Positions 51,610 to 59,135 of a stretch of DNA of 64,000 nucleotides are shown in pieces. The stretch lies in assembly GCA_963691775.1 (NCBI GenBank), contig OY829369.1:3844001-3908000 (forward strand), in the 5' to 3' direction. The translations under genes were made by a program, and so were the position numbers. Position 1 is the stretch's first letter; each line of letters starts with the position of its first letter. The notes beneath the pieces were generated by a model. The model made no database searches. It saw only the letters and a list, made by a program, of their open reading frames with translations, and was not told the DNA's origin. Source of the DNA: JAZBPO01 sp963691775 (GTDB taxonomy: Bacteria; Pseudomonadota; Gammaproteobacteria; Pseudomonadales; Azotimanducaceae).

Positions 51610-52365
51610 TCAGGTGCCAGTTCGCAGTGGCTGTTCTTCTTCCCCGTTGGCATTGCCATCGGCATGGCCGTCGGCATGGCCGTCGGCATTGCCGTCGAGC
51701 ATGCGGATCGTGCGCCCTGTGCGCGCTGCGAGCGCCGGGTCGTGGGTCACCATGACGATGGTCGTGCCGCCGCGATTGATCTCCTGCAGGAGGTCCATGA
51801 CCTGCCCAGCCATCTGCGAGTCGAGATTGCCTGTCGGCTCGTCGGCGAGGAGGAAGAGCGGGTCGCCGGCCAGCGCCCGCGCGATCGCGACCCGCTGCTG
51901 CTGGCCACCGGAAAGCTGGGAAGGGAGATGGCGCAGGCGCGTAGACAGGCCGACGCGCTCGAGCGCGTGCTCGATCCGTTCGCGTCGCTCGCCATTGCCG
52001 AGGCCGCGATAGCGGAGCGGGACGTCGACGTTGTCGAAGAGGTTCAGGTCCGGGATCAGATTGAATGATTGAAAGATGAAGCCGATCTTCTCGTTGCGGA
52101 TGCGTGAGCGGGCAGCGTCATCCAGCCCCCGGACCTCCTGTGCCTCCAGGGCGTAGCTGCCGCCGTCGAAGGTCTCTAGCAAACCTGCGATGTTGAGAAA
52201 CGTCGTCTTGCCTGAGCCGGAAGGCCCCGTGACTGCGACGAACTCGCCGTGGTGCACCTGGAGCGACAGATTGTTCAGGGCTCGTGTCTGAATGGTGTCC
52301 GTCTGGTACACCTTTTGAATGCCCTTCATCTCGAGCACGTATGCGCCTCGCAGCTTTGCGTCCAT
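51610..52365 (-). CDS. ABC transporter ATP-binding protein, MacB/LolD type
   Basis: 251-aa ATPase with Walker [11 protein letters not shown]-loop IFQSFNLIP, signature [15 protein letters not shown], Walker [14 protein letters not shown] and the switch His in MVTHD. First gene of the three-gene operon. The C-terminus has an unusual tail with (DGHA)-type tetrapeptide repeats encoded by a 12-bp tandem array, absent from normal LolD/MacB ATPases. The start at 52365 may be up to 12 codons long, since a Met (MKGIQKVY) follows. Confidence 0.93.
   Translation of the reverse strand: MDAKLRGAYVLEMKGIQKVYQTDTIQTRALNNLSLQVHHGEFVAVTGPSGSGKTTFLNIAGLLETFDGGSYALEAQEVRGLDDAARSRIRNEKIGFIFQSFNLIPDLNLFDNVDVPLRYRGLGNGERRERIEHALERVGLSTRLRHLPSQLSGGQQQRVAIARALAGDPLFLLADEPTGNLDSQMAGQVMDLLQEINRGGTTIVMVTHDPALAARTGRTIRMLDGNADGHADGHADGNANGEEEQPLRTGT
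51649..51696 (-). repeat. 12-bp tandem array in the ABC ATPase tail
   Basis: Four units (GGCATGGCCGTC and GGCATTGCC variants on the plus strand) encode DGNA/DGHA repeats. In frame and not seen in family members I know. Confidence 0.92.
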
Positions 52366-52497
52366 CGAAACTCAGACGTTAGCGGTCGCGCCTTGGTTTG
52401 AAATGGTGATGCGCTGGACAGAGATGTGTGCGAGACGGAACGATCTACGGTGCCGTCGCCGGGCGACGCGACGGCAACGGGTGCCTTGGAGGGACCG

Positions 52498-53121
52498 ATG
52501 AGCGATCGACTCGATATTCACGAACGCGTCCTCAACGCTACGAGCAGCGCAGCGCTGATGGATGCCTACGACGAGTGGGCGGAGCACTACGATGCGGATC
52601 TTGTAGAGGGCCAGGGCTATGTTGCGCCCGTGCTGGCGGTGGAAGCGCTGTGTCGTCATCTTCCGCCGTCGGCCCGGGTGCTCGATGCGGGATGCGGGAC
52701 CGGACTTGTCGGCGACGCCCTCAAGGCGCGCGATTATCACGATCTCATCGGCATCGACTATTCACAGGCCATGCTCGCCAGGGCGAAGGCGAGGGGGTGC
52801 TATGCATCGCTCATGCAGGCCGATCTCACTGCGCCCCTCGATCTGGCCACCGACGCGTTCGACGCCGCCATCTGCGTCGGCACGCTGACCCTGGGTCATG
52901 TCGGCCCGGCCGCCCTCAGCGAACTCACGCGCGTCGTGCGTGCAAACGGGATTCTGTGTTTCACGGTCCGTGCAGAAGCGTGGGAGACCGAGCCCTATGA
53001 AGAAATGCTCGCGCAGCTGATTGCGGCGGGGGTCTGGGCGCCGCTTTCGTGCGCGCGCGTTGACTACATCCGCGCTGAGGGATCGCGTTGCGAGCTCTGC
53101 GTGGGTCGTGTCGTCAGCTGA
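52498..53121 (+). CDS. Class I SAM-dependent methyltransferase
   Basis: 207 aa. SAM motif I VLDAGCGTGLVGDAL near residue 65, motif II region DLIGIDYSQAML, then ADLTAPLDLATDAFDAAICVGTL. The opening AYDEWAEHYDADL resembles METTL27/WBSCR27-like methyltransferases. ATG 52498 follows GGAGGG. Cytoplasmic; substrate unknown. Divergent from the ABC operon. Confidence 0.88.
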   Translation: MSDRLDIHERVLNATSSAALMDAYDEWAEHYDADLVEGQGYVAPVLAVEALCRHLPPSARVLDAGCGTGLVGDALKARDYHDLIGIDYSQAMLARAKARGCYASLMQADLTAPLDLATDAFDAAICVGTLTLGHVGPAALSELTRVVRANGILCFTVRAEAWETEPYEEMLAQLIAAGVWAPLSCARVDYIRAEGSRCELCVGRVVS

Positions 53122-53342
53122 TTCCGCTGGGAGGCCCCGCTCATGCACTGGCATACGCGAGTACCCTGCAGCGTCGAGCCGCATGCGATCGGCAAGGCGG
53201 TCCTGGCTGCTGCGCGTCTGTCTCCGCAGGTGCCGCGCCAGGATTCAGCCGCGGCCGTCGGGGGGGCGCACCGCTCCGGTTTAGCCTGGTGGGGCCGCGC
53301 AGGGGCGCCATGGCGCTGGGTCTTTCGCGTGGTGCGGGTGTT

Positions 53343-54185
53343 ATGAAGGGGGGCGCGGAAGCAATTGCATCGGTCCTCCGGGAGGCGCGAGCGTTTCTCG
53401 ACCCGCTTGCCGCTGAGCGCACTGCCGAGCTTGACGCCGCATTCGCACGTCACTCGCTCGAGCGCGACGCCCTGCAGGCGGCTTTCGTCTTCGTGGGGAG
53501 CGCGGCCATCGCCGGCATGAACGCACTGATCGATTTCATCTACGGCACCACGGAAACGCTGGGACTGAATGCGTTCCTCTCTGTGGGCTGTCTGGTCAGT
53601 GCGTACCTCACTGCGCGCATCGAGTCTGTCGAGCGTATGCAGGCAGTCGCGAACACCATGGCGGGTGTTACGTGCGCTGCGCTGCTGCTGACGAAGTTCC
53701 AGCTGCCCAGCGCCGACTGGTTTATTTACTACGCGGACATTCTGGTGGTCATCGCGCTCTGCTTGCTGGTCCCCACAAGTTTTCGAATCAAGGTGCTGTG
53801 CGCCGTGCTGGTCTTGTCCTCCGCGGCCGTGCTGATCGAGCGCGCCCCCTGGCCTGATGCGATTGGGGCGGGCGTCCTGCTTCTGCTTGCCGGCGCAGCA
53901 GTGCTGTCGCTGATCGCAGAACGGTTTTCGCGGGCGGCGCACTACGCATCTTTCCTCGGCCTTGCGCGCGAACGTGAAATCAACGAGGCGCTGCGTTCGG
54001 CGCGCCAGCAGATCGGCACCCTGGAGCGCCTGCTGCCCATCTGTTCCTACTGCAAGAATGTGCGAGACGAATCGGGCAACTGGTCCGGCCTTGACGACTA
54101 TCTGGCCAAGCATGCGGATGTGGATCTGTCGCACAGCATCTGTCCACGTTGTTTTGCCGAGCTGCATCCCGGCGAAGGCCCGTGA
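53343..54185 (+). CDS. Six-helix membrane sensor with C-terminal CxYC...ICPxC signalling motif
   Basis: 280 aa from ATG 53343, or 291 aa from ATG 53310; neither has a strong ribosome site. An N-terminal helical segment is followed by about six transmembrane helices (residues 55-215) like a MASE-type sensor, then a coiled coil (EREINEALRSARQQIGTLERLL) and a short domain LPICSYCKNVRDESGNW..ICPRCFAELHP. That Cys-rich tail is often seen at the end of PAS or receiver proteins and may bind metal. No kinase, cyclase or HAMP follows, so its output is unknown. It opens the signalling island. Confidence 0.72.
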   Translation: MKGGAEAIASVLREARAFLDPLAAERTAELDAAFARHSLERDALQAAFVFVGSAAIAGMNALIDFIYGTTETLGLNAFLSVGCLVSAYLTARIESVERMQAVANTMAGVTCAALLLTKFQLPSADWFIYYADILVVIALCLLVPTSFRIKVLCAVLVLSSAAVLIERAPWPDAIGAGVLLLLAGAAVLSLIAERFSRAAHYASFLGLAREREINEALRSARQQIGTLERLLPICSYCKNVRDESGNWSGLDDYLAKHADVDLSHSICPRCFAELHPGEGP

Positions 54186-54222
54186 CGGGGCGAATGAGGG
54201 AAGAATCGAGCACTTGGCGGTT

Positions 54223-54246
54223 GTTTGTTAACACTCGATAACAAAC
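54223..54246. promoter_or_regulatory. AT-rich perfect dyad between sensor and receiver genes
   Basis: GTTTGTTA-N8-TAACAAAC within a longer imperfect fold flanked by GCACT / AGTGC. It is the most AT-rich spot nearby, 120 bp upstream of the receiver start. Could be an operator or a terminator of the sensor gene. Confidence 0.45.
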
Positions 54247-54366
54247 CCCCGAGTGCGCCCGTGTCAGTCTCGAAGCTCCTAGAAGCGGCACGTGCGGCCC
54301 TTGCCGTGAGTCGCCGTTGTAGGGCGTTTGGATCACACGTGCGAATGCCTGGGCGATGCGTGCTTC

Positions 54367-54789
54367 ATGACACAGGGGGTCCGGCCCATGGGGCAGGCAG
54401 GGCAGGGAACGGCGCTCGTGGTGGATGATGAGCGGCCTATCCGCAGACTTTTACGCAATTGGCTGCGCGAAGCGGGCTGGCAGGTGCGCGAAGCTGCATC
54501 GGTCGAAGAGGCCCTTAAGGTCGCGGCTGCGGAGTCGATTGAATTGCTGGTGACGGACCAGGTGATGCCGGGCGATCTCGACGGCGCCACGCTTGCCCGT
54601 CGCCTGCAAACGCTCGATGAACACAAGGCCGTGGTCATCGTCACGGGACGGGCCACGGTCGAACTGCGCGAGGAGTTCTGCGTACTGGAAAAGCCCTTCA
54701 CCGAGCCAGGGCTGCGGCACTCCGTTGAAGTCGCGCGGGTGCGGGCCGCAGGGGGTGCGGCGGCTGGGCCCAATCCGAGTCCCGCCTAG
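54367..54789 (+). CDS. Single-domain response regulator (REC)
   Basis: About 140 aa from ATG 54367 (ATG 54388, which has GGGGG upstream, is also possible). Acidic pair VVDDERP, phospho-acceptor Asp about 64 in LLVTDQVMPG, Thr in VIVTGRA, and Lys in VLEKPF. The loop between beta-4 and beta-5 is shortened. No output domain; probably a phosphate shuttle or sink for a nearby kinase. Confidence 0.85.
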   Translation: MTQGVRPMGQAGQGTALVVDDERPIRRLLRNWLREAGWQVREAASVEEALKVAAAESIELLVTDQVMPGDLDGATLARRLQTLDEHKAVVIVTGRATVELREEFCVLEKPFTEPGLRHSVEVARVRAAGGAAAGPNPSPA

Positions 54790-54881
54790 GGCTTATCATT
54801 CGAGCAAGGTTGGCTTACAAACTATTTACGTCGAAGGTGAACGCGATCTGTGAAGATGCCTGAGGGCATGGAGGTACAGAG

Positions 54882-55646
54882 ATGGCATGGATTCTCATAG
54901 TCGATGACGAGCCACCGGTTGCGCGCGCGATGCGCCGCTCTCTGGTGCAGGAAGGCCTCGAAGCAATCATCGCCAACGATCTGGATGCGGCGCGCTCCGT
55001 GCTGCAGGTGCGGCAAGTGAGTCTGGTGCTTCTGGATCTACGGCTCGGCAATCAGAAGAGTTTCGACTTCGCGCGCGAAGTTGCCGAAGCAAGTGGCACG
55101 CCCATCATGTTCGTGACTGGCAGCGACGATGTTGTCGACAAGGTGATCGCGTTCGAGATCGGCGCGCACGACTACATCACCAAGCCCTTCGATAGCGCCG
55201 AGCTCGTTGCGCGCGTGCGCGGCCTTGTGCGGCGAACGCGATTGGCGGCGGCCGCCGGTGAAGTCCGCAAGGGCGACTGTTTCCGGATCGGCGACTACGC
55301 CTTCGACTTCGAGCGAAGCATCGTTCAGCCCGAGCTGAAGTTGACTCGATTCGAGCTGCAGCTCCTGCGCCTGCTGGCCCACAACCAGGGCAGTGCGGTC
55401 ACGCGAGAGCAGATCTCGCTCGCGATCAATCGCCGGTCCCATCACCCAAGTGATCGGACGATCGACGTGATGGTCAGCAAGCTGCGAAGCAAGCTTGGCC
55501 CGCACTTCGTACGAACGGTACGCGGGGAGGGGTACTCCCTCGGCGTTGACGCCGAGGCTCTGGAGAAGCTGGAGGAGGCAGCGCCCCCTGCGTCTGAGGT
55601 GCGCACGCTGCCAAGGGCTACGCTCCTCCCTGGCGCCGCGTTCTAG
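54882..55646 (+). CDS. OmpR/PhoB-type response regulator
   Basis: 254 aa. REC domain with VDDE, phospho-acceptor Asp52 in LLDLRLG and Lys101 in YITKPF, then an OmpR-type winged helix (residues about 135-230) ending HFVRTVRGEGYSLG. A 25-residue C-terminal extension follows the DNA-binding domain. ATG 54882 has GGAGGT upstream, just after a small ATGCC/GGCAT hairpin (54856-54869). Likely partner of the hybrid kinase convergent with it: their stop codons share one CTAG. Confidence 0.93.
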   Translation: MAWILIVDDEPPVARAMRRSLVQEGLEAIIANDLDAARSVLQVRQVSLVLLDLRLGNQKSFDFAREVAEASGTPIMFVTGSDDVVDKVIAFEIGAHDYITKPFDSAELVARVRGLVRRTRLAAAAGEVRKGDCFRIGDYAFDFERSIVQPELKLTRFELQLLRLLAHNQGSAVTREQISLAINRRSHHPSDRTIDVMVSKLRSKLGPHFVRTVRGEGYSLGVDAEALEKLEEAAPPASEVRTLPRATLLPGAAF

Positions 55647-57667
55647 CGCTCGCGCGCGTCGGACGTGCTGGAACCCGTGAGCACCGCGTCCAAGGCGTCG
55701 ATGTCGACCGGTTTGTAGAAGGTCGGAACGCCCTCCAGAACGCTCTCGCGATAGCCCGTCATGGCTGCAACGGGTATTTCGGGGTGATTGGACTGAATCC
55801 AGCGGGCGAGGTCTGTTCCGATCTCGCCGCCGGCCATGACGCAGTCGGTTACGACCGCGTCAGGTTTCTCTCCGAGGTGAAAGCGGGCAAGGGCCATGGC
55901 GGGTGAATCGAACTCGCGCACCGTCCAGCCCAGCCGCTCCATAGGCACCTTCATTGCGCGTCGAACGGACGCGTGATCGTCGATGATGAACACGCAGCCG
56001 CGCACCGTATGCTCCTGCTTATCGGTGTCTTCCTGCGGCGGCTCCTGCTGTTCGGCGGCGGCTTCTTCGCGAGCTGGCGGAGCGGACCTGAGGTTTCTGG
56101 GGGGCTCTTCACTGTGCAGCCGAAAGCGCAGGACCGTCCCCTGTCCCGGTGAGCTATCGATCGTGAAGATCCCCCCGGCGTCCTCGATGGAGTTGCGGAT
56201 TTGCGGCAGGCCGAGGCCGCGACCGGCCCCCTTTGTCGTGTCGGGCAGCTCGCCCGATGCATCCACCTCGATCCCCGGCCCGTTGTCTTCCACCTCGATG
56301 ACGACCGCGCGGTCCAGGGGCTCGACGCGGATCTCGATTTCTGGCGTGGGCGCCTCTTCCCAGCTCTCGATGGCTTCGATGGCATTCTTCACTGCATTGA
56401 TCAGTGCACGCTCCAGCTCTGATGGTGAGCACCAGGCAGCCACGTCGTCCGGGCAATCGATCTCCACGTGGGCGTCGCCCCCGGTGAACATGCGCTGGAC
56501 GCGCGCGACCAGCGGGGCCAGCGGAAACGTTGCGGACGCTTCGACCCCTTCTGCATCTACATTGCGCAGCTGTTTGAGCAGGCGCTCGCTCAGCTCCAGC
56601 ATGGACGCGATGTCCTCCACGGCCTCCTCGCGATCCTCTGGGGAGCCGTCTTTGAGCAGGGGCAGAACGCTGTACAGCACCGTGACGACGTTCGCCAGGT
56701 CGTGAGCGAGCGTGGAGGAGAGCTTTTCGAGCGCCCGCGCACGCTCGGTCTGCTGCACCTGCGCCTGGAATTCGAGTTCCTTGGTGATGTCGAAATAGAG
56801 AATCCACACGCATGGCCGACCGGCGAGGTCTACGGGTATCTCGATCGGACGGAAGTGTCGCTCCGTTGCCCCGCCGCCGAAGGTCACGAGTTTCGAGCCG
56901 TCGTAGGGGTTTCTGCGGCGAACGACGTCAGCGAGGGCATCGAAGTCTCTCATTCGCTTGCCCACAAGGCGCTTGCGCGTGGGGGGCGCGAGCTTGCGAA
57001 TGGCGGGGTTGATCGCGAGGACGCGTTCCTGCTGATCGATGATCATCATCGGCAGCGTCGATGCCTCCAGAACGGAGTTGACCAGGGGGAGATTGTGCGC
57101 GCGGCGGCCGAGAAGGAAGCCGAACTCGCGGCCGTCGCGGCCCCGTGCCCAGGCAGTGAGGATGTGGGGATAGCTGGTCCGCGTGTTGGCGCCCGGAACC
57201 ACGTCGTCGCTCTGTTCGACCGACTCGAGATGCCCGGGCCGACCGGTCCGACGGCCCGCGATGCGGTAGGCCTCGAAATCATCCGAAAGGGTGAAGTCTT
57301 CCTCGCGAAGTGGGTCAAAGGCGCGCACCTCGCCTGAAGCCTTCTCGCGCCATTGCTGCAGGAGCGGCACTGCGCCGTCGGGGTCCGCGAGCGGCTTCAG
57401 CACCGACTCCGTGAGCGCGATGCAGGCAGCGTCGTCGATTGCTTTCAGTTCGAGGGCGAATTCCGACTCGGTGCGCGCATGCAGCGTCGCCAGTGCTGCG
57501 CCGCCATCGCGACGGCGCAGGAGCGAGATGGATTCCGTGTTGCAGGCCTGTATGAGGCGCCGCAGTGCGTGATCGCCATCGAGGTAGGCGTCATTGAGCA
57601 TCGCGGCAGCGGCGTCGAATGACAGGCTGACCGCGTCGCCGTCAGGTTTCTCGAAGACAATAATCAT
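55643..57667 (-). CDS. Soluble hybrid histidine kinase (PAS-HK-REC)
   Basis: 674 aa, no signal or membrane segment. An unrecognised N-terminal region (1-190) is followed by a PAS-like domain (about 200-310) and an H-box with the His in STLAHDLANVV (about residue 330). The HATPase domain has NAVKNAIEA, DNGPGI and GRGLGLPQI, and an acid-rich linker (QQEPPQEDTDKQE) leads to a receiver with Asp in AVVTDCVMAGG. Part of the signalling island and convergent with the OmpR-type regulator by a 4-bp overlap. Probably senses a cytoplasmic cue through the PAS domain. Confidence 0.92.
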   Translation of the reverse strand: MIIVFEKPDGDAVSLSFDAAAAMLNDAYLDGDHALRRLIQACNTESISLLRRRDGGAALATLHARTESEFALELKAIDDAACIALTESVLKPLADPDGAVPLLQQWREKASGEVRAFDPLREEDFTLSDDFEAYRIAGRRTGRPGHLESVEQSDDVVPGANTRTSYPHILTAWARGRDGREFGFLLGRRAHNLPLVNSVLEASTLPMMIIDQQERVLAINPAIRKLAPPTRKRLVGKRMRDFDALADVVRRRNPYDGSKLVTFGGGATERHFRPIEIPVDLAGRPCVWILYFDITKELEFQAQVQQTERARALEKLSSTLAHDLANVVTVLYSVLPLLKDGSPEDREEAVEDIASMLELSERLLKQLRNVDAEGVEASATFPLAPLVARVQRMFTGGDAHVEIDCPDDVAAWCSPSELERALINAVKNAIEAIESWEEAPTPEIEIRVEPLDRAVVIEVEDNGPGIEVDASGELPDTTKGAGRGLGLPQIRNSIEDAGGIFTIDSSPGQGTVLRFRLHSEEPPRNLRSAPPAREEAAAEQQEPPQEDTDKQEHTVRGCVFIIDDHASVRRAMKVPMERLGWTVREFDSPAMALARFHLGEKPDAVVTDCVMAGGEIGTDLARWIQSNHPEIPVAAMTGYRESVLEGVPTFYKPVDIDALDAVLTGSSTSDARER

Positions 57668-57804
57668 CGCCGCAGCGGTCGCCGCCCGCGTTTCTGCCTC
57701 TTTTGGGTCTGCTACCTCTACCCGATCTTGACTGGCCAGCGTAAACCTCTCCCAGTTTTGCCTGTGCCCGCCGGTCCCTGTGCGCCTTACCGGTGGATCG
57801 ACCG

Positions 57805-57842
57805 ACCTGCACCAACCTTAAGCGCCGCTCATCAGTGCAGGT
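57805..57842. promoter_or_regulatory. Inverted repeat in the region between hybrid kinase and SOUL genes
   Basis: ACCTGCAC-N22-GTGCAGGT, perfect 8-bp arms in the 293-bp divergent region. The spacing of about three helical turns between arm centres would suit two monomer sites of a regulator. The rest of the region shows nothing definite. Confidence 0.35.
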
Positions 57843-57960
57843 GACGGCACTTACTTTTGTTTACCTCGATCCTCCTTACGAAGGTGCCGCGGTTCTTCGC
57901 GCCCCCTTCACAGTGCATCACGCAGCCTAACCCAATTGCGAGATCGCCCAGGGTGCACCC

Positions 57961-58584
57961 GTGCGCGCATTGATACTCTTGCTGACGACAGTATTTGCCT
58001 CCTCTGCGCTGCATGCGGTCGAGGAGCCTGACTTCACGATCGTCGCGGCGTCCGACGCGTTCGAGGTTCGGCGCTACGCGCCTTATATCGTTGCGGAAAC
58101 AGACATCGCTGCAACCTTCGATGGCGCCGGCAATCGCGGTTTCCGAGTGCTTGCGGGCTATATCTTTGGCGAGAACACCTCGCGTGCCCGCATAGACATG
58201 ACCGCGCCGGTCACGCAACGAGCGGGTGAACGTATTGCAATGACCGCGCCCGTCCTGCAGCGAGCCGGTACGGAGGATGCGGAGCAGCGCTGGGTGATCG
58301 GGTTCGTCATGCCCGCGGAGTTCACCCTTGAAACCCTGCCTGAACCCCAGAGCGATCGAATTCGCATGCGCGAAGTGCCGGCGCGGTTCGTTGCCGTGCG
58401 GCGCTACACGGGACGCTGGACCGAAGCGCGCTTCCGCGAACACGAGCAGTCGCTGCGCGAGGCCCTGGCAGGATCTGCCTGGCGCATGATCGGCGACGTC
58501 GAATACGCGCGCTACGACCCGCCGTTCAAGCCCTGGTTCCTGCGCCGCAACGAGGTCATGGTCGAGGTCGCGCGCGCCCGCTGA
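57961..58584 (+). CDS. SOUL family heme-binding protein
   Basis: 207 aa with a signal peptide (LILLLTTVFASSALHA) from GTG 57961. SOUL/HBP domain: FEVRRYAPYIVAETDI, GYIFGENTSRARIDMTAPV, and the repeated MTAPV typical of the family, with FLRRNEVMVEV at the end. Periplasmic heme or porphyrin binding is expected from the family; no single axial His is obvious. Located inside the signalling island, so a heme or redox link to the sensors is possible but unproven. Confidence 0.88.
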   Translation: MRALILLLTTVFASSALHAVEEPDFTIVAASDAFEVRRYAPYIVAETDIAATFDGAGNRGFRVLAGYIFGENTSRARIDMTAPVTQRAGERIAMTAPVLQRAGTEDAEQRWVIGFVMPAEFTLETLPEPQSDRIRMREVPARFVAVRRYTGRWTEARFREHEQSLREALAGSAWRMIGDVEYARYDPPFKPWFLRRNEVMVEVARAR

Positions 58585-59135
58585 CCGGCGCGGCCTTCGC
58601 GACGCGCTGCCAGGCTCCGCGTCCGCGAACGCGTCCGCGTCCGCGTCCGCGAACGCTCGCTTACTGCGCGCATGCGGCACTGACTGCGCCTTCGCCGGCG
58701 CCCATGTGCAAGGCAGCATGGCTGCCGGGCAGCTCACGACCTCGCGGGTCGAATGGGCTGGGCGGACGCCGGCCGGGCCCGGGCACCTGTCTTCCGGTGC
58801 CGGTCCCGCCCTGTTCTCGCGGCGCTTTGCGAGGTGTTGGTCCCTGCCGTGCCGCTTCGCGAGGGCGCTTGCAGCGGCGCGTTCTCCCCATGCAGCGGGG
58901 GTTGCGGCCGCCCCCTCCTCCCGATGCCTGCTGCGCGCAGGTCGTCCGCCCTCGCAACGGAAGGCTCGGCCTCTTCAGTTTCTGCCTCTGATGCCGACCT
59001 GAGTCTTAGGGAGACGCGGGGGGCTCCGATCGAGATGCCGGTGGGTTCGACCCTGCTTCGAGTGCGGAGCTGGCGCAACTGCCCTGCGCCGCTGTCACGG
59101 GACGTGTCTCCCCCTCGCATTTCGGGGAGACGCGT
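58585..59135. other. Non-coding gap of about 550 bp upstream of the PAS kinase
   Basis: Starts with a GCGTCC/GCGAAC hexamer array (58619-58654). The rest is GC-rich; open frames on both strands are Arg/Pro/Gly-rich, with no ribosome site or recognisable domain (for example 58661-58957 minus). I see no RNA gene. It must contain the promoter of the PAS kinase gene. Confidence 0.5.
58619..58654. repeat. GCGTCC/GCGAAC hexamer array, intergenic
   Basis: Six contiguous hexamers: GCGTCC, GCGAAC, three GCGTCC, GCGAAC. Closely related in sequence to the coding array at the right edge of the window. Confidence 0.9.

Noticed and set aside
58661..58957. Small minus-strand open frame in the gap before the PAS kinase
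   Set aside because: Arg/Gly/Pro-rich low-complexity translation without a ribosome site; judged non-coding, though not excluded.
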